DNA from: Albugo candida | Taxonomy: Eukaryota; Oomycota; Peronosporomycetes; Albuginales; Albuginaceae | Length of the DNA: 64,000 bases | Direction: 5' to 3' | NCBI GenBank assembly: GCA_905220665.1 | Contig: CAJNAR010000037.1 | Coordinates: 31,851-95,850 of the forward strand | In this document: positions 11,229-23,200 of the stretch, in pieces | Numbering within the stretch: the first letter of the stretch is position 1 | Layout of the letters: each line of letters opens with the position of its first letter | Notes under the pieces: generated by a model | What the model was told of the DNA's origin: nothing | Seen by the model: the letters and a program-made list of their open reading frames with translations, nothing else | The model's database searches: none | Program-made: the position numbers and the translations under genes

Positions 11229-14200
11229 ATGAGCCCAACACCTATGGCACAAGTTTCTCGAGATCAACTACAAGCGCTAACCACGACTCACATCAACAAC
11301 GATGGAGCCAGTACGCTTTTATGTGCTAATGAGAACATGGGAAGGCTACTGAACACGATCACTGAACAGAAAGGTAACATTGAAGCTCACCTCAATAGAC
11401 TTGAATCTCGGAGACTCTAGGAGGACCAAGCTTCGGTCGTGTCCGCCGGAAGCAGCACTTTTCGCGTTTATGCGGAGACGCGCCGGACTTGGCCGGAATA
11501 TGACGATATCCTCTCTTGACGACGAGTAGATACGGAGTCCAGCGCGACATCACGCTTCAGGAAAGGGGCATCAGCGATTGCGTGATGAAGGTGGCAGACA
11601 AGGAGCACCCATGTAGCCACCAACGGGTCCATCATACAGGCTAGTTCCAGCACCGTCGTACTTTGCACCGCAAAGACCCCTGCAGATAAGGGAGCTGAAG
11701 CTTGCCATCACAAATCTAGACGACAATGAAATGTACCCAGGCCTCGGGAGGGTTTGGACCCTGGGAAAAACGGTTTCTGCGGAAGGTCAAGATAGCTGAA
11801 GACCTCTGTGGGTGCATGTGCACGGAAGAAACAAAGGTGGAATTTCTCGGTCTACATCTATCCGGTAAAGCTGTACAGCACTTTCACAACCAGGTAGACA
11901 TCTGATACGAGGAAAACCCTCAAATTTAGTTCTCAATGGACCGACTGAACACCAAGTTCGGTCCGCGAATTTCGAAGTCACAAACGTTCAAGCTTTTCGC
12001 ATCGAAGAAAAAGGAGACTGTATCGTGGAATGGTCACATGCTGTACCTGATGGCTTTGAGTGATGCTATCGGTGGTGCTCACGATCAAGTTCTCGAAAAT
12101 AATGCCAAGTTTGCCAGCTCTTCGAGTGACTTTCAGGGCATGTTTATTGGCACGACTAAGTCCTTATCGTGAGGAGTACTTACGACATGGTCCATTTTGC
12201 GCAGCTAAATGATCCAAGAAATCGTCTGAGAAGCAAGCCAACAGTGGCCGCTCTTAATGGCACTGATGTTGAACAACTTAGAAAAAGTAGGAGCGCCAAA
12301 GGAGAAATCCAGGTGCCTGCTTCAAGTGTGGAAAGAAGGTCATTACAAACGCGACTGCAAGCAAGAAGTGAAGAAGAAATTTTCGCTGGCAGTTGCAGAA
12401 AATGTCGAAGCCACATGGCAATAGATTTTCGATAGTGGATCGAGTCGTCATCTAGTTACGACACCATCACAACTCGACAATACAAAAGAACGCGATGAAG
12501 AATGCCTGATTCCAAATAGAGAGAGTCTGAAAATCCAGCTCAAAGGAAACTCTGACTTAGTAGCACGCGTCGATGGTGATCTTCGATGCATCAAACTTAG
12601 CGACGTGTAATACTCGGCAGATCTTTCGTGGAATATACTTTCGTATGGAAGAATCGAAGAAAATTCTTATGACCTTCGTTATGATGGACGCACGCGTTCA
12701 ATGGTCCGACGCAGCGACGGTTTTAAGATCTCCGATGTTGACAAGAACAACAATGAAGAATAGGTGTTACGTGTTACAATCCCCGATGCACAAGCGTGAA
12801 GGCTACTGGATTTTCACTTTTGATTTGCACATCTGGCTTATGACACCATTGAGAGAACGGCTAACGACCCAGAGAGCGGCATAATTCTTACGAATGAAGA
12901 AAGTTCAGCGTGATAACATGCGCGCTGGCGCGTAATAAACAGTCGACCAAAGACACTGGAATAAATTCTCCTATCGACCGATTATGTGTCGTTATCTGTA
13001 GCGATATCAAGGGTCCAATCACTTCAATAGACAGCTGTGAAAAAAGATACCTTATCAATTTCGTGGATAACAAAAGCAAATACTGCCGTGCGGTTCTGGC
13101 GAAACGAAGGACAAGGCGACCAAGTCATTCGAGAACTTCCTCTTATACTTTGAGAAGCGCTTTGATTGTAGGATTTACTGCCTACGCACCGATGGTGAAG
13201 GCGAGTACAGGGTCATCGACCCGTTTTGTGAAAAATCCGGAGTGCGACTTCAGGTGTCGGAAGCGGGGAACCAAGCGTCGAACGGTAAGGCGGAGATTCT
13301 GCATCGGACAGAAATGAACATGGTGCGCTCCATGAGTTTTGGATCAGGGGTGCTATTGAGTTTTTGGGATGACGCTGCAGAATATGCGTCCTACATTCTC
13401 AACCGCAGACCGACGATAGGAAATGAGAATCGTGCTTCGCCGATTGAAGTTCTGACGGGTTCCAGCCCAAAGCTGACGGATATTGTTATTTTTGGCTCTC
13501 CGTGCACCGCAATCCAGAAACCGAAATACAAGAACCTCGATCAACTTTAAGAGTGCAATTTATGATTGGCAAGAGCGACGTAATAAAAGGGTAGAGTGCT
13601 GTTTACCAAGGATCGCGTAGTGCGAACAACGCAGCATGTCTGAAATATTAAGACCCTAAGCGATGATGCAAACGCGCAGCTTGTTCGTCTAACAAATAAA
13701 GACAACGCGGAAGAAGCTAACAACAAGAAGACCGCTTATCCTCTTGACATGAGTGTCGAATCAGCATCTGAGATGGACGCTTTATGTAACATACAGACAG
13801 AAACAACCAGCGATGTTTGCATGTCGGGTGGATCTGCGAGTGGTAACGAAAAACTTCAAGAATCAGGGCAAGCGTGGCGGAAGAACAAGTAATCTGAACA
13901 AAGCTACAGTCAATCAGCCAGAAGTGAAGATGAGGAAGAGATTCAATGAAACAAAGATCCCACCACGCGAGATTAGAGGTGCTGTTTATCGTGCGGATCC
14001 GAAGAATTGGAGAGAAGTCATGAATAGTGACAAGTTTGTGGAGTGGGAAGGCGCTGCGGAGTCGGAGGTAGATTCTCTAAAGGCCAACGACACGTGGAAA
14101 ATGGTAACGCACGGATGAAATGCGCCCTGTTCACGCAAAGGGGGTGTGCAAGAAAAAATACAGATGCTAGGGGGAACGTCTAGCGCTACAAATCCAGCAT

Positions 14201-15360
14201 GGTGGCGTGTAGAATGAACACTCCTTCGGTAAAAACTATACACTAACATTCGCCGCCGTGATGGACATGAAGACTCGGAAGGTTATCCTTGCACTTTCCG
14301 AGATATGTGGTGTATCGGCGCGTCATGGGACATGCCTAATGCGTATATTAAGGCCTCTACTAAACCGGATCTGGGCATTTACTCATAAGTTCCACAAGGA
14401 ATGAAAGTAAGTGAGAAGAAGCTACACCGTTTGTGGTGCTTCAACTCTAGCCCAGCCTTAATAGATTAAAGAAGCTGGAAGCCTCTGGGTGCAACTTCTA
14501 CATTCAGAACTACTTCGTGTTGGGTTCGTACAATGTGTCGCAGACTCGTGCCTCTACTTCAAATGATGTCACGATGGAAAGACTGTCGTCGTAGTATATG
14601 TTGACGATTAGCTCGTGACTGGGATATCGAAGATTCGAGTGGATGATGTGTTTTACAATTGGCAACGCTACAGATCAAGGACTTGGGCGTCGTTAGCAAG
14701 TTTCTAGGGATGCGGCTTACTCATTCTCCAGAATTTGGTTATAAAATTGACCAAGAACAAATGGTAGATGAGCTAATACCTAAGTTCGGCCTACAAGATG
14801 CACACCAAGTGATGAACCCCCTATGGGCTAGAATATGATAATGACATGCGAGAAGCCAACCCGATCTTGCCCGCGGATGGGCTAGTCGAATCAGCATCAC
14901 TAGAACACTCTCAAATGAGCTCTTGAAGAAGCTGCGTATACTACTAGAAAGACCATCTATCTAAATCAGATTGGTTGATATACCGAGCGTAAAGCACTAA
15001 TGCACCGAGCTACGCGTCGCGTCCATGCTCCTACGGTATGCGACTGGCAATTGATCAAAATAAGTACCAGTTATTTGAAAGGAACCAAGAACGTCAATTT
15101 TCAGCTTGGCCAGAAATAGGCTCAGCAAATCATTTCTGTGCACCTTTCAAGCGCAAGCGATGCGGACATTTGAGGGAATAAGATTACCCGCAAGTCGGTA
15201 TGCGGAGGGATCTTTCGTGTGGGTGACATGATAGTAGTCTAGATGTGCCGGAAGAAAGCATAAAATCGCTATCAATTCTGGAAGCGGAGTTCATGTCAGC
15301 TTCACATGCCGGTCAACAGCTCCTGGGATTATGCGACCTAACTGTTTGTTGAGTTTCCCA
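11229..15360 (+). mobile_element. Degenerate Ty1/copia LTR retrotransposon (gag-pol)
   Basis: The order of domains is that of a copia polyprotein, scattered over all three frames by stops and frameshifts. A gag part (11936-12172) is followed by a zinc knuckle (CFKCGKKGHYKRDC near 12330) and an aspartic protease motif (IFDSGSSRHLV near 12428). Integrase follows at about 12900-13550 (RTDGEGEYRVIDPF, then NQASNGKAEILHRTEMNMVR), and a reverse transcriptase start at about 13970-14120 (DPKNWREVMNSDKFVEWEGA). The YVDD catalytic motif near 14598 is followed at once by a stop, and an RNase H end lies near 15293 (AEFMSASHAGQQLLGL). No flanking LTR pair is visible; the 3' end runs into a reversed LINE fragment. 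The element is dead. Confidence 0.85.
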
Positions 15361-15384
15361 TTTCATTGAACTGAAAGGAGTCCG

Positions 15385-15960
15385 ACGACGAGGGAGTTCC
15401 TCAAATCCGTCCTCTTCCTTTAGCTCTAAAAAGAAAGCTTCGTTGGTAAGAAAAGACGTTGACTAGTGTAGCTTCACCGATTGATGGAAAATTGGACTTC
15501 TCATTTTGCGTCAAACCACTGCTGTGGCAAAGTGTACCCAGCGGCGAACGCAAGATGTGCAGCAACACATTCGTGTGAAGGAGACGATAGTGGTGAGTTG
15601 AAATCCACAACACTGGGTGATCAGTAACGTACTGGATCCATTGGTCGATGTGGTATGCTGTTGGCGCCTTGCACATAGACATAAGATCAAAAAACGAGAG
15701 CGAGTTTGTTGCTAGTGTCAATTTCTCTTTTTTAGCTGATGCAGTCTAACCATTGCTCACCGTGAGAGCAGACTTGGTATAAATGCCAAGACGGAACCAC
15801 TGACTTTCATCGCCCACTTGTGCTGAACGTGATATCTGAGTTTGGCTCGGATGCTGCCAGTATACGATTTACTGTCTGTTACCGCACCACATGCTCCAAT
15901 CATGGGCCATTGAACATCATGCAACGATTGAGCACTTCATGCAGTGAAATCGGATATTTC
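15385..15960 (-). mobile_element. LINE ORF1 fragment (same family as 63052-63995)
   Basis: Minus-strand frame 15401-15721 and the adjacent sequence up to about 15960 match ORF1 of the large LINE at the window end. Shared marks are HHYRLLHTN...LRSPLGTLC and, antisense of 15835-15870, the IRILAASEPKLD-like block. This copy retains the frame around LRSPLGTLC that is broken in the other, so it shows where the frameshift at about 63245 lies. The fragment is truncated on both sides and abuts the copia remnant. Confidence 0.7.
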
Positions 15961-16402
15961 AAAGCAAATTGGGGAATACTGTCTCTGGATTACGTGTATT
16001 TAGCATGTTTACTTGCTTTCTCAGCACAAGCATCCTGTTTCAATAACGTATCATTCTAAAAGGAGATTGACCGGATTTCAAATCTTGAATCATAGATTCA
16101 CCACTAACCACTTCTGCCATACTAGTCGGACGATTGTCTTTCTTTATCCGGATATGATTATTTTTGATCAAGTGAGAAGATTCTTTGCAATTGGGATGAT
16201 AGCTATCCACCACAAGTTTGGATGGTTATATTTGGTACCTCTTTAATAAGTCGTTTCTTATTGTAAAATCTATTTTTACATTGTCTGCGTCGATAGAATT
16301 AAGAACATTGAAATATTTGCTCGTAGCCAAAACCATCCAACTTTTTCAGAGAAGCATTTCTTAATACCCTTTGAACGAGATAGATTGATCGGTTGCGCTT
16401 GT

Positions 16403-17578
16403 TTACAGTTCGAACCGGAGTCCAAGTTTCTTCAGTGGGTCGTATTTTTCTGCAACTTTACTCATTTTGTCGTTAACCAGAACAGAAGTGGGATGTTTCT
16501 GGTGCGTTGGATCCGATTTTGATACATCGGGTATTCTTCCGTCTTCAACGTTGCGTACAGAAGTGGCTTTAAGGTTGCCTAGCTTGCTTCCGAGACGTTG
16601 TTTTGACATTTCAGGTATTTTGACATTGGTTTGGCACGTATTGGTGTTGCTTCCGCCTCCGCAGGCTGGCTTTCAGTTGATAAACCGGATTTCTTTTTCG
16701 GTTGCTGAATGGTTGAGGGGTTTCATCGGTAGACGTAAGCAGTGTGGACTGTGCTATTTCACCCGTAGCTTACCAGCCAAGAGTGGAGAAGCTTTTCCTC
16801 GAGCCGAATATTATCTCCCCTCGATGCATATCTGCTCACATTTGCCAACAATGACCTGCTCATGACAGCTTGTGCCGAGAAAATAAACGGTCCAAGTCGA
16901 CATTGCAAGTATTTTTGAAGGACACTGTTTGCGGAAAGGCTCATACAGAACATCGAGAACAAGACGATGCAATGCCGACGCATTTCAAGTAATGACAATT
17001 CCAGTCCAATTCCGAAAAAAAATCCAAGAACAATAGTGAACCTAGAATATTAAATTTTCGAAATGAGTATTTCCTTACGAGAATTGTAAAAGTAGTCGCA
17101 AATTACTGCCAGGTAATTTATCCAATTGGCCAATTTTAGCAGCTTCAAAACGCTCGTCGAAGATCACATTACCGTAATTTCGAGAAAAAAATTGCAGAAT
17201 GTGCGATGTTGGAGTTCGAAACAGCGCTTGACAGTCTCCAATACAACCGAGAATTCGGCACTCGGTAACTGACAGGTTTTGCTGCAGTGAAGTTAGTAGA
17301 CAGAACCTCCCAGCTTGGACGGCCCTCTTCGAAAAGCTTTTGAATGGCGCCTAGATCCGCAGTTGAAGGCTTCGGCATTTCAACCTTCCTGGTTGCTATT
17401 TTGGCCTCTTTCTACATTCGGATATCCTTCTGAACCTTCCTTATATCGATCAACGTAGGCCGATTATCTGTTTAACCGTTTTTTTTCGATGAATAGGTGA
17501 TGATGTGACTGTGTCATCGATGTCCATAGGGGTGGATGAAATCTGCTTCGTTGGACTAGCGTTTGGCTCAACAGTCAT
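16403..17578 (-). CDS. Putative multi-exon hypothetical gene
   Basis: Several minus-strand frames follow one another and can be joined by GT-AG introns. A possible start at 17578 gives MTVEPNASPTKQ, followed by a Ser/Thr/Asp-rich part. A middle exon at about 17378-17270 reads MPKPSTADLGAIQKLFEEG. A later exon near 17170 reads NVIFDERFEAAKIGQLD, and one at about 17010-16770 begins with a hydrophobic segment (FTIVLGFFFGIGLELSLL), possibly a membrane helix. The last frame (16609-16403) reads MSKQRLGSKLGN and ends LGLRFEL. Not all splice joints are settled; one candidate intron would be only 25 nt, which is doubtful. No family is recognised. Confidence 0.35.
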
Positions 17579-17599
17579 GGTCACATCTCATCGTTCCAT

Positions 17600-19440
17600 T
17601 TGCGGGTTTTAATTGACTCCTGACAGCATTCAACGAAACATGAAAGGTGCACGAGTTGTGACACACAAACGTTGTTATTATGGGTAAACGCTAAATGCCG
17701 ATCGATAGTATTCTGATGGAGAGAATAGTATTCGGATTGGCTGGGTTGATTAGAATTTAATACGGTTGAGCGGTGCTCAGCAGTTGGTAAATTGGGAAAT
17801 AGACGCAGTTATAGCGGCTTTAAGGTTACCTCAATACAGCAAAATCAACGAGACAACATATTACCATATCTACCAGGTATTGTCATGACACTTCATTATA
17901 TGTTTATATTTTATTCAAGATAGCCTAGGCGTAGAGAAGTCAGTCAAATTTTAGTGATGTTCCACCTTCAATTGATCTGTTCTTTACTCTGTAGAATGAA
18001 TGGGTGGGGGTACCTCTCTATCTACTTATGGTGACCGTATCAACATTCTGATGAGTTTTTGCATGGCACAACGACTCAATCAGACTTCTTTCGAGATATC
18101 ATTTTTCCTCGCTACTATAAATGTTTTATAGCAAAATCGATCTGTCTGGTAGTAGCGCATGAATATGATTGAGGTTGGGCCCAACTGAGTTGAATCGTGT
18201 TTGCAGAATAGACTAACGGAAAATCATTCGTCAACCAGTTCTTTTCCATATCCTGTTCAACTTCCAACTCGTGACACACCCTTTTGCGATTATGCACAAT
18301 CAGCTATCCGACCAATCAAGTACCATTTTCAAAGATAGCTCTACGACATACACAGCAAACATGACACAAAAATTTGTAATTGCATTGTGTTACACGCATG
18401 CTTATGTGTGACGATAAATCTCAACATAGAGAGAATGTTGTAGCACTCAGAAAGTAAGCGTCAACACCACCAACACACCAGTAACTATATTATGGCTTGC
18501 CCGCCTTTGAAGGACTTTATTTAGTCAGAAAATGAACATCTTCTCATGCATGTGGCATTGGACGTGGTTGACCGGTAAAAAATCGCACCGTTTCCCTAGG
18601 AATGGCATGTTGTTGCTCGTAGTATATGATGATGTGAATTAAGATTGTCTCAAAGATTTTTACCCCAATTCCATTGACTTTGTCAGACAGCCAATTCCTA
18701 TGCACCCAGCAAATCTTAAACGTTTCCCCGTGATTCGTCTAGCACTTCCATACCTTGATAGTAAACGCTCACTCTCGTCGACATCGATTACATTGCTATC
18801 AGACGACAAACTTCTGAATTTCATACTTTATTGGTGTAGTAGGGTGACCGAAATAGACAAAGCCTCAGAATCCAATTTACAATGCGAAATAATTGTATGC
18901 ATAGGATTATATCTAGTTGTGAGTAAAATGTTAATGTTGCGGCAATAATGTTGACTATTATCTCACTGTATGATAATAGAGCAACAGAACATATATATCG
19001 TGTCTCATGAGGGAGCGCTCAAATCTTAATTATACCGTCATAGAGTCACAGAGGGAAATCTTGAGTCTTCCGACCTCCTTCACGATCTTACTTTATTACG
19101 TCATCTCTGTATGTCTCGTCTTCCCACTGACTAAACGGTAGCCAGTCGAGTAACCAATCCTATTTTTTTTCTGAGTGATGCCTGCTATTCGCCCTCTGTC
19201 GTATCAAGCAAGAACTGTAGCACAAAGTATTTCAGCTGTAGACTCTTGATAACATTCTGAATGTTATCAACGCAAAGTCTCTTTCGAAAATCCCACATCA
19301 ATATGATACCAAGACTACGCACGAGTCGTATACTCTCCTTGTGTGGATGCTAATGCATATATAGGAAGCGGTTATCGTCGTCATTGATTTGGTTTCTCCG
19401 CACTACTCCATCTATGCAAACAGAGTCAGCCCATACAGCT
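17600..19440. other. Sparse region; isolated exon-like pieces only
   Basis: No gene could be built here. An open piece near 18530-18575 on plus (ENEHLLMHVALDVVD followed by a GT donor) is reminiscent of a helix in sedlin-type trafficking proteins but stands alone. The frame 18700-18948 on plus starts MHPANLKRFPVI and has no recognisable domain. A perfect palindrome sits at 19246-19270. Confidence 0.3.
19246..19270. repeat. Perfect 12-bp palindrome with 1-nt spacer
   Basis: Left arm ttgataacattc (19246-19257), one spacer t, right arm gaatgttatcaa (19259-19270). The arms are exactly complementary, so the sequence can form a hairpin or bind a dimeric protein. It lies about 200 bases before the membrane-protein exons. 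Confidence 0.8.
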
Positions 19441-19451
19441 GAGAATTTCTT

Positions 19452-20252
19452 TTGATTTCACCTGTGTCGCAAAATTGCTTGGGTATCGCTATAATTGAAA
19501 GATCATGGGCATCTCGCAACGTTTGCTATTTCCATTCCTGGATAGCGTTGCTAGTGCTGTACATTTACACCGTCCACAGCTGGCGGTTGAGCTCAAGGCT
19601 TTCTAGCTCAGTCTTCCACGTTGGATCTCAGATCTATCGGTGGCAATACATAAGCTCCAAGCTTCCATTCGATTTGTTCTTTTCGTGGGTTACAGCACTG
19701 TCACATGTGTCAATCTCATTAGCGCAATATCGTCAGACGTTTTTACCAATTGCAGTCTATATACTTCATCTATACATACTAGTCATGATTGCATTGATGA
19801 CATTCCAGTACGCTCACGATCCTATATTCTCTTTGGTGATTATTTGGTTTCTGTCTGCAATTGCCAAAAAGCACGATACGTTCCCGAATGATTTCAAAAC
19901 GCTGGATGATAGGGTCTAATCTTCTGGTCCGAAGTAGCCCAAGTCACTGCCGAGATCTTTGTGCTTTTCGCTCTCATTATGATGTTATTATGGATGGGTA
20001 ATGTCCTACATGAAATAGCTTATACGAAGAGTCTTAGTGTTTACTGTTTTGTGTTTTAGTCAGAATGAGCATGTACACTCTGGAATGGGGCTTCCTGTGG
20101 ATGATATGTCGGCTGTGGATTATGGAAGTAGTTGTTAATGATAGTAAGCATCTGTAGCAGATCGGCTGGATTAACTTTGAATATCAGCGTTGTCGGAAAT
20201 TGTCATGGACGCTTTTACTTCGGGAGATTTATGCACCTTCCGTAGGAGCTGA
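19452..20252 (+). CDS. Putative multi-pass membrane protein, spliced
   Basis: Four consecutive plus-strand exons join with canonical introns at 19836-19912, 19998-20059 and 20144-20187. Exon 1 carries several hydrophobic segments (WIALLVLYIYTV; FLPIAVYILHLYILVMIALM). Exon 2 adds EIFVLFALIMMLLWM and exon 3 adds WGFLWMICRLWIMEVVV, giving about five membrane helices. The last exon ends in a short polar tail with a stop at 20250. The frame at 19452 opens with TTG, so the true start is probably in an upstream exon. I do not recognise the family; an endomembrane or ciliary small TM protein is possible. The joints are inferred from frame and splice signals only. Confidence 0.45.
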
Positions 20253-20259
20253 TCCGGCG

Positions 20260-23200
20260 CGGTGGTTCTGTAGCAACTTTCAAGAAAGATGAATTACAAA
20301 TTAACTTCTACAGTTGCCACTTATCACTCCGTAATTTCTTCTCTACGCTAGAGAATTCTAACAAGCCTCAATGAGTAAAACCAATTTGTGGCTCGGCTGA
20401 TGGCCGGTCACCATCCATTTTTCCTCGACAATGACCTGAGATATGCTTTGTTGCTCTCTGCGTTCTGATTTACAAGCCGGAGTGAGTAGAATGTAAAATG
20501 AGAAGAGTCTTCGAATAGGCAAGGGCTTCCTTCCATTAGTGCGTCTCTACCTTATCTCGAATGGTCTCTAATGGCAGATAAGCAGGTAAAAGCGAGGGCG
20601 CTAAGTCTGAATGCGGACAAGTTTGATACATGTAAGCCTCGAGGGCCTTATAAGGTATCAGATTACGCATAAATAATTGTGGTGACTGAAAGTAACTTTG
20701 AGACATCTCATCAAGCAGCTTTTGACAGAAGTAGATTGCACAGTCAATTGACTACTTAGTAATATTCTATGTATTTTGTCGAAGGCACAGTGCTTATAAT
20801 TACCGTTAGCATAGTAGCGATTTGAAAAAGAAGCACAGCGAAAATAAAAGCAATACGAGTTGTACCGCACCACTGGAATCGATAGTACAGACATGGAATC
20901 TCCAGAACAGCAGCAAATTGATATTAGTTATAGAGCACCACTGGACTCGATAATACAGACCTAGAAATTCGAGAACGTCCACAAAGCATTACCTGTCACT
21001 ACATGCTTTTCCAACTGGATGATAGCAAAATCAATAGAAGAATCTGTGTGGTCTGCTAGAAAGTGATTGTTACTTGGCTCAGTGCCCAATGAAAAACCTT
21101 GAAATAAATCCAGCATTCTCGCACGCAAATAGAAATGGCTGCCCTCCTGGTAGACAAGCAACAACAAATCGCGACAATATTACTGCATATGGATCTCTTA
21201 TCCACAAATCGTGCCATATCCACTATTTCACGCTCATAATTCGAACCGCAACATCAAACTGGCAGCTCATCACTTTAAAAATATCCTTAAGAGGATGTGT
21301 ATTTGAGAGCAATAGATCTAAAACGGTGGAATCCAAATCATGAAGTGATGCATATCATTGTAGCAATTCATAACGCTAACAATGAAAAAACGTGTCAACA
21401 TATACTTTTTAGGAAAAGTTTTATCTGTAAGTCATTTCTGTCTGAAAGAAATGATACACACTCATACAGATTCTTTGCGCTTTAGGATGCAATAATCACT
21501 GAAGCTTAAATGTTTTTATAGAAGCCAACTGAACACAGCCAAAGAGCTAAATACTGAATTTTATCGTATGATACGCAAGCGTCAGTAGATCTTAACGCAT
21601 ATATGGCTGCTTTTTAACTTGATGCAGGTTCAAACATCCGTCCAATCGTCATGATTGGATTACAGACCGCGATGGAAAGCAACTTTGCCACGGGGTTGCC
21701 TTTTATAATGGCAAAGGTAGTTCATTCAAAGGTTCTTAGTCTATGCATCTGGATGGTCGACCAGCATTGAGCTCTTTAGAGAGTATTATCGATAGCATTC
21801 GATGGCGATATCAGAAATAAACACTACCTAATCAGCCTGCAGTATCGGGTGATACTTCGGCGTTGGAAACAACGGCGACGCAAGTAATGTCCTCTGGCAA
21901 CAATAAGGATTGACTTAAAACTTTCAAATCTAATTTGAAGTAATGTGCTTCAGTGTCAGTTTTCTGTCCCATCAACGAATTTCCGTTTCGAAATGAACCC
22001 CCTTCACCAATAAGATTCCATTCTATCATTGGTAAGGAGCTTCTGACATTTCAAATTAACCACTTTATTCCCTACTTAATGCAATAAACGATGGTATACT
22101 GGAGGATCGCACGATTACAAGTCCAATCTTGAATATATCTTATGCTTTAAATATAAACTTCTCCCTTGCAGGAAGCAGGTATGTTTCTGACCATGGACGC
22201 TAGCACAGCACATAAACATACATGCGCAATTTGGATTAGCTAAATAAGCTTCAAAGAGATACAAATATAGATGCAGACTATAATCCAGCAAAAGGCAGAC
22301 CAACATGTTCACAAAATTTCCGCATATCTAAGTATGTTATATCAGATGCTGTATAGACAAATGATGAGATTTGCATCGTCGTATTCCGTTATAAAAGATA
22401 TTGTTTAATTCAAGCATTTCCTGCTAAAATTCACTTAGTGAATGGAATGCATAAAGTCAGAATCATCTCAATGAGAAACATGGAGAGAATAAATGTCGTT
22501 ACATTTATACTCTGTTTATCCGCAAGTCGAATGACGCAAATGCACGAGTAACTGGACAGAGTATCAGAACAATGTAGGGATGATAAGCTGATCTTTCAAA
22601 GTAGATGTTTTGTATCGTAGCTCTAGATCTACTCCATAAACGCACTCTCGCAAAAGAATTGAAAAGCAAGATCGTTTCATTCACGGACGCGCATAGCACA
22701 TTCGAAAGTACTTCCGACCTAAACCGTTTATATATATGATTTTTAACGTGAAGTAGCATTAGAAATTTCGTAAGAGCAATTTTTACGCTCGCAATTCAAT
22801 GAAGATTTTATTGTATTGAGTTTGACTTTAGACATTCCACGGGACAGGTGAAAAAAGATATGGAAGAGATTATCGAGGGTATGATCAAGCAGGGACCTCG
22901 TCAGAAATTCGTAGCTGTCCAAAAAAAGTGATGTATGCTTATTATGACACGTGACGAGAAGATTTATTACTCTCGTAGGTTGTTGCAGATCATGTTGTCT
23001 ATACACAAGAAACGGTAGAGCTTCTTGAACGTGAAACGAGGAAGAGCGTCTTGAAGTCCACGAACTTTCATTAAGATTTAGAAATTGGCTCTTCCTAAAT
23101 ACCAGTACATTTCATGAACAAAGTAAAACGAGCACACTTCCTATCCCTTGAAAGGAGTCGGCGCTCACGCAAGATAAACCGGAAAGAGTTCGACAAGATC

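Noticed and set aside
15820..16059. Plus-strand 79-codon ORF
   Set aside because: Its first half is the antisense of a LINE ORF1 fragment; the rest has no support.
18531..18575. Possible exon of a TRAPP/sedlin-type trafficking protein
   Set aside because: Only one 16-residue helix looks similar and no flanking exon fits the family, so chance cannot be excluded.
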